This document shows positions 6,235-10,597 of a DNA stretch of 10,597 nucleotides, piece after piece (the first letter of the stretch is position 1; each line of letters opens with the position of its first letter). The notes beneath the pieces were generated by a model. It was not told the origin of the DNA and searched no databases. It was given only the letters and a program-made list of their open reading frames with translations. Source of the DNA: Pseudomonadota bacterium. Lineage in GTDB: Bacteria > Pseudomonadota > Alphaproteobacteria > Acetobacterales > Acetobacteraceae. The stretch spans positions 1-10,597 of the forward strand of contig JAKBCJ010000135.1 of assembly GCA_021807975.1 (NCBI GenBank), read 5' to 3'. A program made the translations under genes and the position numbers.

Positions 6235-9141
6235 CTATTCCTCCAGCGCCTGCGCCATCAGGCGCACGGAATGGATCGCCTCCCGCCCCGACAACTCGCG
6301 TATCTGGTGCCGGCAGGACGTTCCATCCGCAACGATGTAATCGTGTTCCGCCGCCGAGCGGACAGCGGGCAGGAGCCCGGCCTCTGCCATCGCGCGCGAT
6401 GTAGCCTCGGTTTCCGCCTGATACCCGAATGCCCCGGCCATGCCGCAGCAAGACGACTGGATCGGCTGAGCCGACAGTTTCGGTATCAGCCGCAACATCG
6501 CCAGCGCATCGGGAAACGCACCGAACGCCTTCTGGTGGCAATGGCCATGCACCCTGGCCGTTCCGGGCAACGAACGCAGCGCAAGATCGGGCTTTTCCTT
6601 GGCAATGAACTCGCTCAACAGCATCGCCCGTTCAGCGAAACGATCCGCCGCCTCCCCCGGTAACAGCGATTTATACTCATCGCGCAACGTCAGCAGGCAG
6701 GACGGCTCCAGCCCGATGATCGGCAGATCGCCCGACATAGCCTTCATCGTCCGCCTGGCTTCCTCGCGCGCCTTGTCCACCATCCCCACCGCCAGCCACG
6801 TCCGTCCGCAGCACAACGGCCGCCCCTCCGAGTTCGGAACGATCGCGCGATAGCCGGCGGCCTTCAGAACCTTCACCGCCGCACGCAGATTTTCTGGCTC
6901 GAAATAACGGTTGAAGGTATCCGCCAGCAGATACACATCGCCGAGCGGGGCTTCCGGCGCGGCGGCCTCTTTGTCCTGAAATTTGTCGCTACGCCATTTC
7001 GGCAGCCGGCGCGCTTTGGAAATCCCCAACAGCCGTTCCGTCAGCCAGCGCAACGGTGGCAGATGGTTGCGCAGATTCGCCAAAGACGGAAGCAGCGACA
7101 CGAACGGCGCATAGCGCGGCAGTTCAGCGATCAACGTCTCCCGCCACCTTACCCCGTGGCGTTCGGCGCGCGCCGCCGTGACCTCGATCTTCATCTTGGC
7201 CATATCCACGCCGGTCGGGCACTCCCGCTTGCACGCCTTGCACGACACACACAGCGCCATCGCGTCGGCCATTGCATCCGACGTCATCGCATCCGCGCCC
7301 AACTGGCCGGTCAGGCCCAGGCGCAGCGTGTTCGCCCGTCCGCGCGTCAGATGCGCCTCATCGCGAGTCACCCGGTAGCTAGGACACATCACACCTGAAT
7401 CGAAACCGCGGCATGTGCCGTTGTTGTTGCACATCTCCACCGCGCCCAGCATCCCGCCCAGCGGGCCGGGATGCTCTGACCAGTCCAGTTTCGGGACAAA
7501 GTCGCTGGTCGCGCTGTAACCGGGGCCATAACGGAACAGCGTCCGGTCATCCATCTTCGGCGGATGCACGATGCGGTTGGGATTCAGCAGGCCGATCGGG
7601 TCGAAGGCGTCCTTGACTTCCTCGAACGCCCGAACGATACGATCACCAAACATCTGCTGGTGGAATTCGCTCCGCACCAGCCCGTCGCCATGTTCCCCGC
7701 TGTGGGAGCCTTTGTACTCCCGCACCAGGGCAAACGCTTCCTCCGCCACAGCGCGCATTTTGGCGACATCGGCGGGGTCCTTCATGTTCAACACTGGCCG
7801 GACATGCAAACACCCGACCGAGGCATGGGCATACCAGGTGCCCTTGGACCCGTGCTTCTCGAACACATCGTTCAGCCGTTCGGTGTAGTCGGCAAGGTCA
7901 TCCAGATCGACGGCACAATCCTCGATGAACGAAACCGGTTTACCGTCGCCTTTCATCGACATCATGATATTCAGCCCCGCCTCGCGAACCGCGGCGATAT
8001 CAGCCTGAAACGCCGGCTCAACCGCGCGCACCACGCCCGGGCAGCCCAGATCGCCCATCAGCGATTCCAACTCCGCCAGCTTGGCCAGCAGCGGGCCATC
8101 CTCGTGCCCGTGAAATTCGACAATCAACAGGCTGTCCGGCTCGCCGATCAGCATCTGGTCGATCGTGCCGCGATAGATCGGAATCCCCCGCCCCAGATCG
8201 ATCATGGTGCGATCGACCAGCTCCACCGCCTCCGGGTCGAGCGCGACGATATGACGCGAGGCCTCCATCGCCTTACGAAACGTCGGGAACTGGCAAATCC
8301 CCAGGACCTTGCGTGGCTTGATCGGATGCAGCGTCAACTCGATCGCCGCCGAGAACGCCAGCGTGCCCTCCGACCCCACCAGCAGGCGCGCGAGGTTGTC
8401 CCGGCCAGACGCGCTTGCCGCCGAAGTCAGCGCATCGATGTTATAGCCGCCGACCCGCCGAAGCTGCTTGGGGAAACGGGCGGCGATTTCCTCCGCCTCC
8501 GTCGCACCCAGCGCGCGCAGGCGCTGGATCAGGTCCACAATCGTCGCCGGGGTGCGTTCGCCGATCGTGTCCGGCACGATCCCGAACCGGTGCTGCGACC
8601 CATCCGACAGGATTGCCTGGATCGCACGCACATTGTCCGCCATCAGCCCATACCGGATCGACTTCGACCCGCAGGAATTGTTGCCCGCCATCCCGCCGAT
8701 TGTGCAGCGGGCATGGGTGGACGGATCCACGGGAAAGAACAGCTTGTCCGAACGGAGGGCGTTGTTCAAATGGCCCAGGACCAGACCCGGCTCCACCAGC
8801 GCCGTCCCGGCCGCGGCATCCACATGCAGGATACGCCGCAGATGCTTCGAGCAATCGATCACCAGCGCCCGGTTCACCGTCTGGCCACACTGGCTGGTGC
8901 CACCGCCACGCGCCAGGACGGGAACGCCCTCATCCCTGGCGATGGACATCGCCGCCACCACGTCGTCGATGGTTTCCGGCACGATGACGCCCACCGGCTC
9001 CATCTGATAAATCGACGCATCCGTGCTGTACCGGCCCCGGCTGGGTCGGTCGAACAGCACCTCGCCCTTGATGTTGCGGGCCAGGCGCATCGCGAAAGCA
9101 GCGTTGTCCGGCATGATCGAGTCGGCGATGGTGGCGCTCAT
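6235..9141 (-). CDS. FAD and [4Fe-4S] D-2-hydroxyacid dehydrogenase-like oxidoreductase (YdiJ/D-lactate dehydrogenase type)
   Basis: This 968-residue flavo-iron-sulfur protein likely oxidises a D-2-hydroxyacid and passes electrons through FAD and Fe-S clusters to a quinone or other carrier. The N-terminal PCMH-type FAD domain has ARGGGTSQCGQ (77-87) and MAGNNSCGSKSIRYG (151-165). The FAD-oxidase C domain has SGEHGDG (481-487), where His484 is expected at the active site, and ends with DPIGLLNPNRIV. The ferredoxin part has CNNNGTC (571-577), CPSYR (586) and CVSCKACKRECP (Cys631, 634, 637, 641). Two CCG-type domains follow, with LCCGR (777-779), HGHCHQK (Cys868) and SSCCGMAG (898-900). E. coli YdiJ, of this layout, is reported to act on D-2-hydroxyglutarate; lactate or glycolate are alternatives here. 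ATG 9141 (MSATIADSIM) is chosen as best fit, but its ribosome site is weak; an ATG at 9183 would add 14 residues. Confidence 0.88.
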   Translation of the reverse strand: MSATIADSIMPDNAAFAMRLARNIKGEVLFDRPSRGRYSTDASIYQMEPVGVIVPETIDDVVAAMSIARDEGVPVLARGGGTSQCGQTVNRALVIDCSKHLRRILHVDAAAGTALVEPGLVLGHLNNALRSDKLFFPVDPSTHARCTIGGMAGNNSCGSKSIRYGLMADNVRAIQAILSDGSQHRFGIVPDTIGERTPATIVDLIQRLRALGATEAEEIAARFPKQLRRVGGYNIDALTSAASASGRDNLARLLVGSEGTLAFSAAIELTLHPIKPRKVLGICQFPTFRKAMEASRHIVALDPEAVELVDRTMIDLGRGIPIYRGTIDQMLIGEPDSLLIVEFHGHEDGPLLAKLAELESLMGDLGCPGVVRAVEPAFQADIAAVREAGLNIMMSMKGDGKPVSFIEDCAVDLDDLADYTERLNDVFEKHGSKGTWYAHASVGCLHVRPVLNMKDPADVAKMRAVAEEAFALVREYKGSHSGEHGDGLVRSEFHQQMFGDRIVRAFEEVKDAFDPIGLLNPNRIVHPPKMDDRTLFRYGPGYSATSDFVPKLDWSEHPGPLGGMLGAVEMCNNNGTCRGFDSGVMCPSYRVTRDEAHLTRGRANTLRLGLTGQLGADAMTSDAMADAMALCVSCKACKRECPTGVDMAKMKIEVTAARAERHGVRWRETLIAELPRYAPFVSLLPSLANLRNHLPPLRWLTERLLGISKARRLPKWRSDKFQDKEAAAPEAPLGDVYLLADTFNRYFEPENLRAAVKVLKAAGYRAIVPNSEGRPLCCGRTWLAVGMVDKAREEARRTMKAMSGDLPIIGLEPSCLLTLRDEYKSLLPGEAADRFAERAMLLSEFIAKEKPDLALRSLPGTARVHGHCHQKAFGAFPDALAMLRLIPKLSAQPIQSSCCGMAGAFGYQAETEATSRAMAEAGLLPAVRSAAEHDYIVADGTSCRHQIRELSGREAIHSVRLMAQALEE

Positions 9142-9187
9142 GGGGGCGGATCGACCTGGGGTTTGGGTATGCGGGTGCAGCATTGGC

Positions 9188-9223
9188 AAACGCCGCGCGC
9201 CACCGCAAGCCACCCCGGCGTTT
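9188..9223. repeat. Inverted repeat AAACGCCG-N20-CGGCGTTT
   Basis: A perfect 8-bp inverted repeat with arms at 9188-9195 and 9216-9223 and a 20-nt spacer. It lies 47 nt upstream of the chosen oxidoreductase start, in the likely leader or promoter of that gene. The arm spacing (28 nt centre to centre) would put both arms on nearly the same DNA face at close to three helical turns less a few bases. It could be an operator, or a stem in the leader RNA, or chance. Confidence 0.35.
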
Positions 9224-9267
9224 AGAACGCGGCCGGCGGCTTCAGGCGAAACCGCCCCGGTCTGTGA

Positions 9268-9290
9268 CGAGGCCCCATCCAATGGCCTCG
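9268..9290. repeat. Inverted repeat CGAGGCC-N9-GGCCTCG
   Basis: A perfect 7-bp inverted repeat with a 9-nt centre (CCATCCAAT), near the middle of the divergent intergenic region. It would be a stable hairpin in RNA from either strand, or a dyad for a dimeric regulator. No T-tract follows on either side. In DNA this rich in G+C a 7-bp dyad can arise by chance. Confidence 0.35.
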
Positions 9291-9336
9291 CCGCGCGCCG
9301 CACAAACCATGATGATCCGATAGGATACGGCATCAG

Positions 9337-9374
9337 GTCAGGAGAAGCCGAACCACAGTAGGGATTCTCCTGGC
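9337..9374. repeat. Inverted repeat around AGGAGAA/TTCTCCT upstream of the ureohydrolase
   Basis: The arms are GTCAGGAGAA (9337-9346) and TTCTCCTGGC (9365-9374), ten pairs with one G-T, and an 18-nt spacer. The right arm contains TTCTCC (9365-9370), which sits 16 nt before the TATAAC -10 candidate. If that promoter is real, this dyad overlaps its -35 side, as an operator would. Confidence 0.4.
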
Positions 9375-9392
9375 ATTGGGGGATGATATAAC
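9365..9392 (+). promoter_or_regulatory. Candidate promoter of the ureohydrolase gene
   Basis: TTCTCC (9365-9370) and TATAAC (9387-9392) are spaced by 16 nt. The -10 matches the sigma-70 consensus at five of six positions; the -35 match is poor. A start near 9399 would give a leader of about 55 nt before ATG 9455. Both hexamers lie in inverted repeats, which favours regulation over a constitutive promoter. Confidence 0.3.
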
Positions 9393-9397
9393 CCCCA
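9377..9397. repeat. Inverted repeat TGGGGG-N9-CCCCCA overlapping a -10-like hexamer
   Basis: A perfect 6-bp stem, TGGGGG/CCCCCA, flanks the AT-only-but-one centre ATGATATAA. The centre holds most of the -10-like TATAAC (9387-9392). It starts 3 nt after the preceding inverted repeat. It may be an operator or, if transcription starts upstream, a small leader hairpin. Confidence 0.4.
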
Positions 9398-9445
9398 TGG
9401 CCGGCATCGGATTCACTGATCGAGCGTCCAAACCTGTTCATCCAC

Positions 9446-9450
9446 GAGGA
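9446..9450 (+). promoter_or_regulatory. Ribosome binding site of the ureohydrolase gene
   Basis: GAGGA ends 4 nt before ATG 9455. It is the only good ribosome site near this start and supports the 300-residue form. Confidence 0.6.
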
Positions 9451-9454
9451 ACGT

Positions 9455-10357
9455 ATGGCTTCCATCCCAACCTACGCCGTTCCGCCGTCCTTTCTGGGTG
9501 TTTCACGCTCCGATTCCGGCGCCGACTATGCCGTCGCCGGCATCCCGATGGATATCGGCACCACCAACCGTTCCGGCACCCGCGAAGGCCCGGCCGCGAT
9601 CCGCCGGGCAAGCCGCATGCTGACCGATGGCGACCACCCGCACCATTGGATCGAGCCGGCGCGTATGAGCGTTTCCGACATCGGCGATTTCACCCTGGCG
9701 CTTGGCGACATCCCGGGGACGCTGGCTGCGATCCAGTCGCAGGCCGAATCGATCGGCCACCTGATCGCGCTGGGCGGCGAGCATGGCATTACCCTGCCAT
9801 TGCTGCGCGCGTTGACCCAACGCATCGGCCGGCCGGTGGCGCTGGTGCATTTCGACGCCCATGTCGATACATGGCCGGACAATTTCGGCCAGACCTATGC
9901 CCATGGCTCGCCATTCTTCCATGCGATCGAGGAAGGGCTGATTGACCCGCGCAAGACGATCCAGATCGGCATCCGGTCCCCAGTGCAGCGGGAGGTGATG
10001 GATTGGACCAAGGGCAAAGGCGTCACGGTTCTGTCGGCGCAGGATGTCCATACCGCCACGCCGATGGCGGTGGCCGAACAGATCCGCTCGGTGGCGGGCG
10101 ACGCCCCGGCGTACCTGAGTTTCGATATCGACACCCTGGATCCAGCCTTCGCGCCCGGAACCGGCACGCCGGAGATCGGCGGCCTCGCGTCCTGGCAGGT
10201 TCAGGCGATCCTGCGCGGCCTGGGCGGCATCCAATTCGCCGGCATGGATGTGGTGGAGGTCGCGCCCGCTTACGACGTCGCCGAAATCACCGCATTGGCC
10301 GCCGCTACGGTCGTATGGGAATATCTGGCCCTGCTGGGCGCCCAAGCTATGCGCTAG
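9455..10357 (+). CDS. Agmatinase/arginase-family ureohydrolase (SpeB-like)
   Basis: This 300-residue cytosolic binuclear manganese hydrolase is expected to cleave a guanidino compound to urea and an amine. Agmatine (giving putrescine), guanidinobutyrate or guanidinopropionate are possible substrates. All six metal ligands are visible: His110 in GGEHGIT (107-113), Asp134, His136 and Asp138 in HFDAHVDTW (132-140), and Asp224 and Asp226 in SFDIDTLDPAFAPGTGTPE (222-240). HGSPF (150-154) occupies the substrate-loop position. GIPMDIGTTNRSGTREGPAAIRRAS near the N-terminus and the closing GMDVVEVAPAYD are typical of agmatinases rather than arginases. The first ligand motif has Glu where most relatives have Asp (GGDH), leaving the His intact. 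Length is normal. ATG 9455 is preceded by GAGGA. It is divergent from the oxidoreductase and appears to be a single gene. The family is certain; the substrate is not. Confidence 0.92.
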   Translation: MASIPTYAVPPSFLGVSRSDSGADYAVAGIPMDIGTTNRSGTREGPAAIRRASRMLTDGDHPHHWIEPARMSVSDIGDFTLALGDIPGTLAAIQSQAESIGHLIALGGEHGITLPLLRALTQRIGRPVALVHFDAHVDTWPDNFGQTYAHGSPFFHAIEEGLIDPRKTIQIGIRSPVQREVMDWTKGKGVTVLSAQDVHTATPMAVAEQIRSVAGDAPAYLSFDIDTLDPAFAPGTGTPEIGGLASWQVQAILRGLGGIQFAGMDVVEVAPAYDVAEITALAAATVVWEYLALLGAQAMR

Positions 10358-10550
10358 ATGATGGGCCACCCTCTAAAAATGCATTGCTTGTTCTGGGGCG
10401 TCGAGCCTATATCGCGTCCCTCGCCTCTGAATGGGGCGGTGACGCAACCGCACGTGCCGCGAGCCCGATTTCCGGGCACAGCAACGACGTAAACGCGTCC
10501 TTTTCGATAGACCCGGTCATAGTGGGCCGGGGTCGTTTAGGAACACGCCT
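10358..10550. other. Intergenic region and leader of the last gene
   Basis: These 193 nt contain no convincing gene. They hold a promoter candidate (10384-10412) and two small dyads: GCCCG-ATTTC-CGGGC (10463-10477), and GACCCGG (10510-10516) pairing with CCGGGGTC (10527-10534) around one bulged G. No hairpin with a T-tract follows the ureohydrolase stop, so where its transcript ends is unclear. A plus-strand frame that runs through here starts inside the ureohydrolase gene and is a shadow. Confidence 0.5.
10384..10412 (+). promoter_or_regulatory. Candidate alphaproteobacterial promoter for the last gene
   Basis: TTGCTT (10384-10389) and CTATAT (10407-10412) are 17 nt apart. CTATAT with 17-nt spacing agrees with the housekeeping promoter pattern described for rhizobia (CTTGAC-N17-CTATAT); only TTG of the -35 matches well. 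A start near 10419 would leave a leader of about 130 nt before ATG 10551. Confidence 0.4.
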
Positions 10551-10597
10551 ATGTCCGACCGCACCGTAGCGATGCGAAGTACCACCAGCATCGTCTG
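10551..10597 (+). CDS. N-terminal fragment of an unidentified protein
   Basis: ATG 10551 opens a frame that runs off the window after 15 full codons (MSDRTVAMRSTTSIV). AGGA at 10539-10542 lies 8 nt upstream, and a promoter candidate and long leader precede it, which is why it is proposed as a start. The visible residues are too few to identify a family; a basic N-terminus turning hydrophobic could begin a signal peptide or membrane segment, but this cannot be judged. Other short frames at this edge have no ribosome site. Confidence 0.45.
   Translation, partial: MSDRTVAMRSTTSIV

Larger units (their letters stand above)
9142..9454. other. Divergent intergenic region with several inverted repeats
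   Basis: These 313 nt separate the starts of the minus-strand oxidoreductase and the plus-strand ureohydrolase, so promoters and operators for both must lie here. A minus-strand frame stays open across it to 9465, but that translation shows no family motif and reads as non-coding. Four inverted repeats are visible and listed separately. A TATAAC hexamer at 9387-9392 is the best -10 candidate for the ureohydrolase. On the minus strand TATCCT (9319-9324 complement) is a weaker candidate for the oxidoreductase. No complete RNA gene or riboswitch was recognised. Confidence 0.6.

Noticed and set aside
7564..9225. 553-codon plus-strand open frame opposite the oxidoreductase
   Set aside because: Composition is His/Arg/Gln-rich and repetitive in style, with no motif; the opposite strand encodes an enzyme with all its cofactor motifs.
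9333..9356. Minus-strand mini-frame GTG...TGA (VVRLLLT) with AGGAGAA upstream, as a possible leader peptide
   Set aside because: Seven codons with a GTG start and no regulatory amino-acid run; the Shine-Dalgarno look-alike is part of the inverted repeat, so chance explains it.
9337..9397. Guanidine riboswitch upstream of the ureohydrolase
   Set aside because: The hairpin loops do not carry the ACGR sequence expected of the guanidine-II class, and no ykkC-like core is visible.
9142..9465. N-terminal extension of the oxidoreductase by up to 108 residues
   Set aside because: The added residues show no family similarity, would consume the whole divergent promoter region and overlap the ureohydrolase start; homologous sequence begins just after ATG 9141.
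10510..10540. Intrinsic terminator for the ureohydrolase
   Set aside because: The stem has a bulge and is followed by GTTTAG rather than a T-run, and it lies over 150 nt beyond the stop and next to a new ribosome site.
10003..10569. 188-codon plus-strand frame across the end of the ureohydrolase and beyond
   Set aside because: Most of it is an Arg/Gly-rich alternate-frame reading of the ureohydrolase gene, and it overlaps the better-supported start at 10551.

Overview
The window is about 66-68% G+C and carries tightly packed genes with GTG/ATG starts overlapping upstream stops. Its gene content points to an alphaproteobacterium, most likely of the Rhodospirillales (Acetobacteraceae-like); this is inference from gene order, G+C and protein style, not from a marker gene. 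It looks like core chromosome. I see no transposase, integrase, tRNA, rRNA, CRISPR or phage gene.

Layout. Bases 1-6220 hold one plus-strand gene run with almost no spacing: the tail of a probable CDP-alcohol phosphatidyltransferase, an AI-2E/PerM-family membrane protein, hdaA (DnaA-inactivating AAA+ protein), ppk1 (polyphosphate kinase), ppx (Ppx/GppA phosphatase) and a GNAT acetyltransferase. The junctions are 1 nt (GTG start), a TGATG overlap, an 11-nt overlap, 3 nt and a GTGA overlap, so translational coupling along one transcript is likely. The GNAT gene meets, tail to tail and only 14 nt away, a long minus-strand gene (6235-9141) for an FAD plus iron-sulfur 2-hydroxyacid dehydrogenase-like enzyme of the D-lactate dehydrogenase/YdiJ type. 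Divergent from it, across a 313-nt intergenic region with several inverted repeats, is an agmatinase-family ureohydrolase (9455-10357). A further gene probably begins at 10551 behind a long leader and runs off the window.

How the genes work together. Ppk1 makes polyphosphate from ATP and Ppx degrades it, so the pair sets the polyphosphate pool. HdaA, translated from the same message just before Ppk1, works with the DNA clamp to switch off ATP-DnaA. A replication-initiation brake and a stringent-response polymer are therefore produced together. The divergent pair could share regulation, but no common pathway can be shown from sequence.

No clearly undescribed system is visible. The best leads are regulatory: an AT-rich island at the end of hdaA in front of ppk1, the inverted repeats in the divergent intergenic region, and the long structured leader of the last gene.
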